Shown: piece after piece, positions 1 to 7,141 of the stretch
Position numbering within the stretch: the first letter of the stretch is position 1
How the letters are laid out: each line of letters begins with the position of its first letter
From: JAUXEH01 sp965533275
GTDB lineage: Bacteria > Acidobacteriota > Aminicenantia > Aminicenantales > Aminicenantaceae
Length of the DNA: 64,000 nt
Direction of reading: 5' to 3'
NCBI GenBank assembly: GCA_965533275.1
Contig: CBESWG010000003.1
Span: 62,001-126,000 of the forward strand
Made by a program: the position numbers and the translations under genes
The notes under the pieces: model-generated
Databases searched by the model: none
What the model saw: only the letters and a program-made list of their open reading frames with translations
Told to the model about the DNA's origin: nothing

Positions 1-774
1 GGGATATGGGACCGCAACCTCTTCGATGGCGATCCGACAACGGGATTCTGGCCCTCGCACAAGTATGGCATCGACCAGCGCGTGAAGGGAGGATGCCTCC
101 GCCTCGACCTGGGCCGCGTGTCGGACGTCGACCGTATCGAGCTGCACGTACCCGATGAGTACTCACTCCAGCCCCTCCTGCTGGACGAGGGGAATCATGT
201 CGAGGTCTCCCAGGACCTGGAGCACTGGGAACGGCTGACCTTCCTGGCCGGTACGCGGATGATCATCGATCTGTCAAAGCCGGTTCGGTACCTGCGGTTC
301 CCTTCCTATCCGGACAGGATCATGGAGATCGAGGGCTTCAAGGACGGGAGAACGGTGCTGCGGGAGTCCTGGAGGGCCTCCAACCTCTTCGCCCACCCCC
401 GGCGTATGCGCCCGGTCAAAGCCTGGTCGTGCCGGATCGAGCTCTCGCAGTGGGTGGAGGGGAGCTATCTCTGTATCGCGATAGAAGGGGAACACGGGGA
501 GGAAGGCGCCTATGCTGGCCTCAAGGTGGATGGCCAACTCATCGGATGCCCGGACCGCGCCCCCTCTTATCCGTCCAATACCTGGGAGTACTGCAATGCC
601 CGGCGTGATCGAAACTATACCTACTATGTTCCCTTCACCCGGGACATGGTCGGGAAGGCCATCGAGGCCTATGTTTTGGCCTATGACGAGGGAAAAACGG
701 ATCTGCACCCCGTCGTGTGGGTGACGGCCTATCCCTTTCCATACGGAAGACTGGGCCTGGAGCTGAGCCGGTAG
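1..774 (+). CDS. Discoidin-like (F5/8 type C) protein, 5' end cut by window
   Basis: The reading frame is open to the left edge, so the N-terminus is missing and 257 residues remain; the GTG at 82 is internal. The visible N-terminal part (WDRNLFDG, then LRLDLGRVSDVDRIELHV, then RYLRFPSYP) has the pattern of a discoidin or F5/8 type C beta-sandwich, usually a carbohydrate- or surface-binding module. The C-terminal half (about residues 130-257) also looks beta-rich and ends YGRLGLELSR; I do not recognise its family. A TonB-dependent receptor follows on the same strand after about 190 bases but has its own promoter. It is probably the tail of a larger exported glycan-binding or glycan-degrading protein. 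The domain call is moderate and the function is inferred. Confidence 0.6.
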   Translation, partial: GIWDRNLFDGDPTTGFWPSHKYGIDQRVKGGCLRLDLGRVSDVDRIELHVPDEYSLQPLLLDEGNHVEVSQDLEHWERLTFLAGTRMIIDLSKPVRYLRFPSYPDRIMEIEGFKDGRTVLRESWRASNLFAHPRRMRPVKAWSCRIELSQWVEGSYLCIAIEGEHGEEGAYAGLKVDGQLIGCPDRAPSYPSNTWEYCNARRDRNYTYYVPFTRDMVGKAIEAYVLAYDEGKTDLHPVVWVTAYPFPYGRLGLELSR

Positions 775-830
775 GGGAGAAGAGGCCGTGAGCGCGGCGC
801 TGTACCGGAGGTGGAAATGCGCCCTGAGAG

Positions 831-859
831 GTGACATCACCCCTGAAATACGCTATAAT
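831..859 (+). promoter_or_regulatory. Sigma70-type promoter for the TonB-dependent receptor
   Basis: GTGACA at 831-836 and a perfect TATAAT at 854-859 are separated by 17 bases. Transcription would start near 866 and leave a leader of about 100 bases before the GTG start at 967. Confidence 0.55.
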
Positions 860-896
860 CATGCGTTCATATATTGGTGTTGAATATATACATAGC

Positions 897-962
897 CCGG
901 CGGATGACGAAGTCATAGGCGTCGCATATTCATCCACGGATACCATGCCGCCGGATTGGAGG
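897..962 (+). promoter_or_regulatory. Potentially structured leader before the receptor
   Basis: CCGGCGG at 897-903 is complementary to CCGCCGG at 948-954, and GGATGA at 902-907 is complementary to TCATCC at 930-935. The two pairings share bases 902-903, so they either compete or stack around a bulge. The structure closes four bases before the ribosome binding site GGAGG (958-962). I recognise no known riboswitch family in it. A translational control element is possible. Confidence 0.3.
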
Positions 963-966
963 CCCT

Positions 967-3195
967 GTGAGGAGAGGATTTTTTTCTGTCTGTTTCTGGC
1001 TCATCCTCGCCAGCACCCTCCTATTCTCCTCTTCTGATATCCTCAAGGGCCGCGTCTTGGACAGTGACGGAAATCCTCTGTCAAAAGTGAAGGTTGCCTT
1101 GGCGGATCTCTCGACCGTCGCCGTTACCGATGAGAATGGGATGTTCGAGCTGGAGATCCCTATCCAGGAAACGATCTCGCTGAGTTTCTCTCACCCCGAC
1201 TTCACACCTCAGAGCGTAGAGGTCTCCTATGCTGAGAGCGCCGGACAGCTGGTGCAGGTCTTCTTGACGGCCAAAAATCCTATCGTTATGATCTTGAAGG
1301 AAGAGGTCGCCGTGACGGCCGAGGCGGATTCCATCATAGATGTCAGCCTCCCTTCGCACAGGACCATCCTGCCCAGTTCGGTGCTGACGGAGATGGGCTC
1401 GGCGAATATCACCGAGTCCGTGGAGAAGGTCCCCGGGGTGTCCAGCGTGGGGAAGGGGGGATACTCGATGGTCCCGGCCGTCCGCGGGTTGGCCGAGCAC
1501 AGGGTCCTGCTGCTTGTGGACGGCGTCCGTATCACTTCGGAGAGGCGGATCGGGGCCAGCGCCTCCTTCGTCAACCTGAGCGACATCGACCGTATAGAGA
1601 TCAACCGGGGGCCCTACTCGGTCTTCTACGGCTCCGGGGCGGTGGGCGGCATCATCAACATCGTGACCAAGACTCCGGCGCCGGATTCTCCCTTCAGGGG
1701 TAATTTTTTTCTTGGCTACAATACCGCCAGAAACGAAAAGGCTGCTGCTGCCACGCTGAGCGGATCCATGGGGAAATGGGCCTGGATGCTGGGGGCCAAC
1801 GGGAAAAAGGCCGATGACTACGCGGCCCCTACGGGCCCTGTCGCATGGTCCCGGTACTCGGACTACAGCTTCATGTTCAAGCTCAATCGACAGGGCAAAT
1901 CCTCCCGCTTCTATGCCTCCCTCTACCACTACCAGGGCGTCGATATCGGCAAGCCCAGCCCCACGTCCCAGCTGAAGCCGCGCTGGTACCCCGACGAGCG
2001 CAACACGCTCTTCACGGTCGGATACGAGCTCTGGGACATATCTTTCCTGGACAACCTCAGCCTCAGTTTTTTTGTACTGGACAATGCCGTGGAAACGCAG
2101 AAGGACAACCTGCGGGAAGATGCTCTGACCGTAATAAAGCGGAACCTCGCAAGGATCGAGGCCACGAATTTTGGCTTCAAGCTCCGGGGCGGCAGGGAAC
2201 TGAACCAAAACCACACGCTCAGTTTCGGCCTCGACTATTTTGGCCAGGGGGGCGTGAGCGATCGAAACACCGAATGGCTGTATGACGAACAGGGCGGGAT
2301 CATACAAGAGACCGAGGAAGCATCGCTGCAGGATGCGCGCCGGAACAACATCGGTTTCTATGTCGATGACAAGGTGTGGGTCACTCCTCATGTGGCCCTG
2401 AGCCTGGGCGGGCGGTTCGACTATATCCGGACCAGCAACCTGGACCTGGAACAAACCCGGGTTTCCATGCACGACACGTTTCTGTCGCTGTATGTGGGGT
2501 CGGTCTTCCAGGTTTCGACGCGCCTCTCACTGCTGGCGAACGTGGGCCGGTCATTCCGTTTCCCGACCATAAGCGAGCTCTTCTATACCGGGCTGACCGG
2601 GCGCGGTACGGTTTTCGGAAATCCGGATCTCAGTCCGGAAGAGAGTCTGAACTTTGACGTGGGAGTACGCTACCTGCACGACCGGTTCTATGCATCGATC
2701 TTCGGTTTCAGCAACGGCATCGATGCCATGATCCAGAAGTATGCCGGCACCGGACTGGAAGAGTATTTCTACCGGAACCTGACGCGCGGCCGCATCAACG
2801 GGCTCGAGGGCGAGCTGTATATCTCCGTGATGAAGGACGTGGAGTTCTTCTTCAATTTCCACCACATGCGGGGCAAGGAGAAGGATACGAACGCGGCGCT
2901 GAACTACATCCCGCCGACCCGGCTCACCTTCTGGGGCAAATACTCTCCGGGCCGATTTTGGGCGGAGCCGCGTGTGACGCTGTCTGCGGCGGTGGTCGAT
3001 CCCGGCCCCCTGGAGATCGAGACAGATGAATATGTCCTCTTCGACATGATCTTCGGGTATGAGGTCTCCCGCCACCTGACACTTCTGGCTATTCTCCAGA
3101 ACATCCTCGACGAGACCTATCGTCCCTCGGCGGACGAGTCGGGCGTGGACGCGCCCGGACGGGGATTGGTGCTGCGCGCCAAGTTCGGCTTCTAG
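967..3195 (+). CDS. TonB-dependent outer-membrane receptor with carboxypeptidase-regulatory-like N-domain
   Basis: The 742-residue protein starts at GTG with GGAGG just upstream. Residues 1-23 are a signal peptide. Residues about 26-100 are a carboxypeptidase-regulatory-like beta-sandwich (KGRVLDSDGNPL, TDENGMFEL). A TonB-box-like EVAVTAEA follows near 112. The plug domain is about 125-235 (VPGVSSV, VRGLAEHRVLLLVDGVR, YGSGAVGGIINIVTK), and the rest is a beta-barrel ending in phenylalanine (RAKFGF), the usual outer-membrane assembly signal. Such receptors import siderophores, cobalamin or oligosaccharides using TonB energy. The substrate cannot be told here: no SusD partner, FecI/FecR or periplasmic binding protein is adjacent. 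The preceding discoidin-like gene weakly favours a glycan. Confidence 0.93.
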   Translation: MRRGFFSVCFWLILASTLLFSSSDILKGRVLDSDGNPLSKVKVALADLSTVAVTDENGMFELEIPIQETISLSFSHPDFTPQSVEVSYAESAGQLVQVFLTAKNPIVMILKEEVAVTAEADSIIDVSLPSHRTILPSSVLTEMGSANITESVEKVPGVSSVGKGGYSMVPAVRGLAEHRVLLLVDGVRITSERRIGASASFVNLSDIDRIEINRGPYSVFYGSGAVGGIINIVTKTPAPDSPFRGNFFLGYNTARNEKAAAATLSGSMGKWAWMLGANGKKADDYAAPTGPVAWSRYSDYSFMFKLNRQGKSSRFYASLYHYQGVDIGKPSPTSQLKPRWYPDERNTLFTVGYELWDISFLDNLSLSFFVLDNAVETQKDNLREDALTVIKRNLARIEATNFGFKLRGGRELNQNHTLSFGLDYFGQGGVSDRNTEWLYDEQGGIIQETEEASLQDARRNNIGFYVDDKVWVTPHVALSLGGRFDYIRTSNLDLEQTRVSMHDTFLSLYVGSVFQVSTRLSLLANVGRSFRFPTISELFYTGLTGRGTVFGNPDLSPEESLNFDVGVRYLHDRFYASIFGFSNGIDAMIQKYAGTGLEEYFYRNLTRGRINGLEGELYISVMKDVEFFFNFHHMRGKEKDTNAALNYIPPTRLTFWGKYSPGRFWAEPRVTLSAAVVDPGPLEIETDEYVLFDMIFGYEVSRHLTLLAILQNILDETYRPSADESGVDAPGRGLVLRAKFGF

Positions 3196-3322
3196 GCCTG
3201 GATATATTGAGATTCTAGTGTACCTCTCCGCTGCATAAACGACTAAGATTTATATAAGGAAGCGGGCTGGTCCCGAAAAACCAGATGGGAAGGAATATGT
3301 ACACTTACCCATGGAGGAAGAA

Positions 3323-4462
3323 ATGAGAAAGGTCATCATCTTTACCCTGTGTCTGCTGCTGGTCGGATTCGCCGTGTCGGCGAAGAACGACAAGGACAAA
3401 GACAAGGTTATGGTCAATTTGGGCACTTACAGCCTCGATGCCGGAGATTTCGAGGCCAAGTTCTGGAAAGAGATGTTCAAGGGCGGCGGCCCGGGCCAGC
3501 CGGGCAACACCCTGATGGCCGTGGGCCAGGGCTTCATCTTCAAGCACGCGGTCCTTGACAGTGTGGGAGCCTCCAGTGAGTCTGGGTATGAGTGGGCCAC
3601 CACCTACGTGGGCGGCACCCTGATCCTGAACTCCAGCGGCCCCTGGCTGAACAAGAACAAACTCAAGGATACCGGCATCATGGCGCTGAACAACTCGATC
3701 TATGACGAGACCACGGGCATCCTGAAATTCCATCTGATGTTCGAGGGCAAGTTCGATGACACGGGCTATTTCTACCGCGTGGATGCCTGGTATGAGGGCG
3801 AGCCGCGTATGAGCGTGGAGAACAAGGACGGCTATGGGTTCCAGCGCGGCAGCGAATTTAAAGACATCATCGTCCAGATCGCCGAGGATCCCATCGAGGG
3901 CGTCCCGGATCCGGGTGACAATGATGATGAGGAAAAGTCTGGAAAAGTCGTTTATGGGACCTTCAGCACCTGCGAACCTGATTTCAACACCAAGTTCTGG
4001 AAGGAGATGTTCAAGGGCGGCGGCCCCGGCCAGCCCGGCAATGTTCTGAAAGCCATAGGAGATGGGTTCGTTTTCAAGCACGCGAAGATCGATGAGAACG
4101 GCGCCCAGGAGATCCCAGAATCGAGCGGTATCTACGAAACCACCTATGCCGGCGGGAAACTGACCCTGAATTCCAGCGGCCCCTGGCTGAACAAGGGACA
4201 GCTCAGGGCCAGAGACGTCGAGGCGATCAACACCTCCACATGGGATGAATTCGGCCTGCACTTCGAGCTCCGCTTCGAGGGGATGTTTATTAATACGGGG
4301 ATATATTTCAAGGTCCTGGCGTGGTATGACGGCCAGCCCGAGATGAAGGGCTGGGGAAATACCAGCTACGAGTTCCAGCGTGGAACCGACTTCCACGCAA
4401 TAATCGTCATCTCGGAGACAGAGATCACGGAAGAACCGACGCGCGGGTGTGACGAGGACTGA
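3323..4462 (+). CDS. Secreted protein with two tandem copies of an unknown domain
   Basis: The start at 3323 is chosen over the in-frame ATG at 3311 because GGAGG (3313-3317) lies just upstream of it. The product is 379 residues with a signal peptide ending near VSA-K (residue 20) and a lysine/aspartate-rich linker. Two homologous blocks of about 175 residues follow, offset by exactly 178 codons (about 29-205 and 207-379). Both contain FWKEMFKGGGPGQPGN, FKHA, LNSSGPWLNK, then AWY-G-P-M and FQRG-F. The copies are joined by an acidic linker (DPGDNDDEE). I do not recognise the family. Even spacing of aromatic and glycine residues suggests a beta-sandwich, perhaps ligand-binding. A strong terminator follows, so the gene is probably monocistronic. 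Confidence 0.8.
   Translation: MRKVIIFTLCLLLVGFAVSAKNDKDKDKVMVNLGTYSLDAGDFEAKFWKEMFKGGGPGQPGNTLMAVGQGFIFKHAVLDSVGASSESGYEWATTYVGGTLILNSSGPWLNKNKLKDTGIMALNNSIYDETTGILKFHLMFEGKFDDTGYFYRVDAWYEGEPRMSVENKDGYGFQRGSEFKDIIVQIAEDPIEGVPDPGDNDDEEKSGKVVYGTFSTCEPDFNTKFWKEMFKGGGPGQPGNVLKAIGDGFVFKHAKIDENGAQEIPESSGIYETTYAGGKLTLNSSGPWLNKGQLRARDVEAINTSTWDEFGLHFELRFEGMFINTGIYFKVLAWYDGQPEMKGWGNTSYEFQRGTDFHAIIVISETEITEEPTRGCDED
3461..4042 (+). repeat. Intragenic direct repeat (3461-3508 and 3995-4042)
   Basis: The 48 bases encoding FWKEMFKGGGPGQPGN occur twice at an offset of 534 bases. They differ only at a few synonymous sites, so the protein identity here is complete. They mark the most conserved part of the duplicated domain. 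Confidence 0.85.
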
Positions 4463-4512
4463 ACGCAGACGGTTCAGTTTTCACCCGATCCGCAAAGGAA
4501 ATCGGATACGAG

Positions 4513-4543
4513 CAGCCCCTGAACCTCAGGGGCTGTTTTTTTT
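4513..4543 (+). terminator. Rho-independent terminator
   Basis: CAGCCCCTGA (4513-4522) pairs perfectly with TCAGGGGCTG (4526-4535) across a three-base loop, followed by eight T at 4536-4543. It lies 50 bases after the duplicated-domain gene and before the convergent gene ending at 4547. Confidence 0.9.
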
Positions 4544-4546
4544 GAT

Positions 4547-4966
4547 CTATCCCTGAAAGGTCCGCTTGTCCTTGAAGGTCCGGGTGATCTTGACCACAAT
4601 ACCTGCCTTGCTGGGGTCCGGGCAGCGGATGTACTCAGTGGTTGTACCCTCCAGATCGATGACCTTCTCATAGGGCGTGCCGGCATATTTCCAGGGCAGT
4701 ATGGCGCCGTTGGACAGCGTGGTACAGACGGGGTCCAGAGCGCTCGCCAGCCAGTGACACACATTCCCCATGTCCTTCGGCCACGCGAATTTTTCGCCTT
4801 TTTTGTGGCAGCGCGTTTCTGGACCGACCTCATAGACCTCGATCTCCAGGTCGAACCGCCGGACCACCATAGGCTCCTTCGACTGTCCACCTACGGCGGA
4901 TAGGGGAGCCGCCGCCAGCCCTGCGGCGCCGCAGCCGGCCTTCTCGAGAAATTCTCTCCGTTTCAT
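4547..4966 (-). CDS. Tat-exported TIGR04076-like protein
   Basis: The start is placed at 4966 because AAGGAGG precedes that ATG; an upstream ATG at 4996 has no such site. The 139-residue product begins KRREFLEKAGCGAAGLAAA, a twin-arginine signal, possibly with a lipobox cysteine. The mature part (IEVYEV, then C-HKKGEKFAWP, NVCHW, LSNGAILPW, CPDP) matches the pattern of the small TIGR04076 family: a cysteine, a G-E/D-x-F turn and a conserved C-x-W helix. The role of the family is not established and the members I know of lack an export signal. It is divergent from the propeller lipoprotein at 5230. Family call moderate, export call good. Confidence 0.7.
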   Translation of the reverse strand: MKRREFLEKAGCGAAGLAAAPLSAVGGQSKEPMVVRRFDLEIEVYEVGPETRCHKKGEKFAWPKDMGNVCHWLASALDPVCTTLSNGAILPWKYAGTPYEKVIDLEGTTTEYIRCPDPSKAGIVVKITRTFKDKRTFQG

Positions 4967-5229
4967 TGGGGCCTCCTTGAATAGGTCTTCAACCATATAC
5001 GTCTCAGAGCCTCTCGGGTTCAGGTCTGCCAGGATCCCTCATTGTGTCCTCTATGCATCATTCCGCCTGTATTTCCTGTTATACTGAATAAATAACCAAA
5101 CACCGATCAGAGGATCTGAGATGCCCAGAGCTGGCGAGAATTCCCAATCCATGAGCTCGATCAGGCAAATACAGAGCTCGACTGCGCCAAGATTTTTGCT
5201 GAAATCTTAAGGGAGGAATGAGGGAACAC

Positions 5230-6405
5230 ATGCCCAATCAGAGAACTGTATTCAAGATGCGATTTTGCCTTGGATTCCTGGTGGCCCTGCTGCTTCTAAA
5301 GGGGTGTGCTCCTAAGGCAGCGGGTCCGGAGGTGGAGACGGTCGGGGACATGGTGTTCGTCCACAATCCTGCACTGCCCCTGCAGCCGGATCTTCGCGTC
5401 GAGTTTGTGGAGGAGCTGGTCATCGGCGGCGAAGAAACCGCAGGGGACGCAATGCTGTATCAACCCAGCGACATCCTGGTCGACGGCCAGGGCTTCATAC
5501 ATGTCAGCGATTACCGCGATGCCGTGATCAAGGTCTTCGATCCGGAGGGAAGATATGTCCGGACCATTGGAAGGAAAGGGGAGGGGCCGGGTGAGTTCCA
5601 GTCTCTTCTGGATATGACATTCCTCGAGGATGAACGGTTGCTCGTGCTCGATCTCAGGGCGAGGCGTTCGAGCCTCTTTGACCGCGGAGGGGATTTCCTG
5701 CAGAGCCATCCCTGGAAAAATTCCCACTTCCAGATTCTTTTTACAGACGAGACCGGCTACCTCTGCGATGAGAACCTGTACGGGAGTGATCCCAAACTTC
5801 TGGTCAACAAGCTGGATTTCAAAGGAAACGAGCTGGAGAATTGGGGAGAATTCACGCCCGTCGGATTTCAGACGAAGCGGGTCGGTGATTCCATGCTGTC
5901 GATCACGATCCCCCACACGCCGCATTCGATCTTTGCCGGCGATCCTGCCCGGAAGCGGCTGTACCACTGCCTCAACGACACATACCTCATCGAGGTCTAT
6001 GAGCCGCCGGGGAAGCTGGTCCGCAAGATCGACCGCCCCTACCAGAAGGTGCCCTTCACGCAGAAGGACACCGACGAGTATTACGCCGGTGTGGACCGCA
6101 GACAGAATCCCCAGTTTTCCGAAATGGCAAGAGATGTGGAACTCCCAAAGGTCAAGACCATCTCCGAAAACATGCTGGTCGATGACCGAGGAAACCTGTG
6201 GGTGGCAACCCACGAGCTGGACGAGAGCGGCGAAGAATCCCGCCGTGCCTGGGATATCTTCAATCCTGACGGGCACTACCTCACACGGCTGTGGCTCACG
6301 ATCAACCCCGGGGGCTTCAGGGACGGCAAGATGTACCGACTGCATTCGGACGAAGCGACGGGCTTCCGGACCGTCCGCCGCTACAGCGTCACCTGGTCCG
6401 ACTAA
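5230..6405 (+). CDS. Lipoprotein with six-bladed (NHL-like) beta-propeller
   Basis: The start is taken at ATG 5230 with GAGGG five bases upstream; ATG 5218 is in frame, but the GGGAGG before it is only one base away. The product of about 391 residues has a type II signal peptide with lipobox LLLKGC (Cys about 26). From about residue 70 the repeats YQPSDILVDGQGFIHVSDY, VIKVFDPEGRYVRTIGRKG and GPGEFQSLLDM are typical of the NHL/6-bladed propeller family common in Bacteroidetes and related anaerobes; the GxGEF motif is diagnostic. These lipoproteins probably bind ligands or partner proteins at the envelope. No adjacent partner is evident. Confidence 0.8.
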   Translation: MPNQRTVFKMRFCLGFLVALLLLKGCAPKAAGPEVETVGDMVFVHNPALPLQPDLRVEFVEELVIGGEETAGDAMLYQPSDILVDGQGFIHVSDYRDAVIKVFDPEGRYVRTIGRKGEGPGEFQSLLDMTFLEDERLLVLDLRARRSSLFDRGGDFLQSHPWKNSHFQILFTDETGYLCDENLYGSDPKLLVNKLDFKGNELENWGEFTPVGFQTKRVGDSMLSITIPHTPHSIFAGDPARKRLYHCLNDTYLIEVYEPPGKLVRKIDRPYQKVPFTQKDTDEYYAGVDRRQNPQFSEMARDVELPKVKTISENMLVDDRGNLWVATHELDESGEESRRAWDIFNPDGHYLTRLWLTINPGGFRDGKMYRLHSDEATGFRTVRRYSVTWSD

Positions 6406-6554
6406 TCTTTGGGGACGGACCATGAAATGTTGTTGAAAATAAAATACTTAAGTCCTTATTTTGCCCATTTTAAAGCCGTATTGTAGCGAAAACAGGGGTA
6501 AAAGTGGAGGAGCACAGAGTCTGAGGACAGGAGAAACTTGCCATGCCCGTTACG

Positions 6555-6584
6555 TTGATTTTTGAATATCGAGTGGAGTATCAT
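6555..6584 (+). promoter_or_regulatory. Probable sigma70 promoter
   Basis: TTGATT (6555-6560) and TATCAT (6579-6584) are separated by 18 bases, 20 bases upstream of the methyltransferase-like gene at 6605. Confidence 0.4.
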
Positions 6585-6604
6585 GGAGAATATCGGAGGA
6601 GAGA

Positions 6605-7135
6605 ATGTCCGCTCAGAATTCTTCAGGCAACCCAAACACGCATGTGCATGCACGCATCCACGGCGAGCATCCCTGGGGCGACCGGGGACAGATCATCTGC
6701 CTTCTGTTGTTTGTGATAGTATGGATCCTGGATTCATTCATATTCAAATTTTCGATCTATCCTGCTGCATGGGTTCCTCTTTATGTCAGGATCATCGTTG
6801 CGGGCGTGGCCTTTATGTTTGCGATATATCTGATGCGCTCCGGCCACCGGGCAATATCGCATGAAGTGCAGAGCCAACCTCGGGTCCTCAAAGACGGAGC
6901 TTTCGCCCGTGTCCGGCATCCTCTCTATCTGGCCGCCCTCCTTTTCTACGTATTCCTTTTCGTTTTGACTCTTTCGTTGCTGTCCCTGGGTGTGTTTGCA
7001 GGCATCTTCGTATTTTACACTGCCATAGCGGCCTACGAAGAGAGGTGGCTGGACAAGAAATTCGGCGAGGAGTATCGGGATTACAGGAGCAGGGTCCCTA
7101 GGTGGATCCCCCGCTTCGTCCCGGCCCGCTTCTAG
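6605..7135 (+). CDS. Isoprenylcysteine carboxyl methyltransferase (ICMT/PEMT)-like membrane protein
   Basis: The 176-residue protein is preceded by GGAGGAG. A polar N-terminus (about 1-28) is followed by about four hydrophobic segments: IICLLLFVIVWILDSFIF, LYVRIIVAGVAFMFAIYL, LAALLFYVFLFVLTL and LGVFAGIFVFYTAI. The family signature is present: RVRHPLYLA binds S-adenosylmethionine, and EERWLDKKFGEEYRDYRSRVPRWIP closes the C-terminal cytosolic helix. Bacterial members methylate unknown small hydrophobic or lipid acceptors. It converges on the permease gene ending at 7142 with six bases between, so it is not in an operon with it. Confidence 0.85.
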   Translation: MSAQNSSGNPNTHVHARIHGEHPWGDRGQIICLLLFVIVWILDSFIFKFSIYPAAWVPLYVRIIVAGVAFMFAIYLMRSGHRAISHEVQSQPRVLKDGAFARVRHPLYLAALLFYVFLFVLTLSLLSLGVFAGIFVFYTAIAAYEERWLDKKFGEEYRDYRSRVPRWIPRFVPARF

Positions 7136-7141
7136 CCGTCT

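Noticed and set aside
1081..2472. A long frame antisense to the TonB-dependent receptor
   Set aside because: The plus-strand receptor is certain; the antisense product has no signal, motif or start site.
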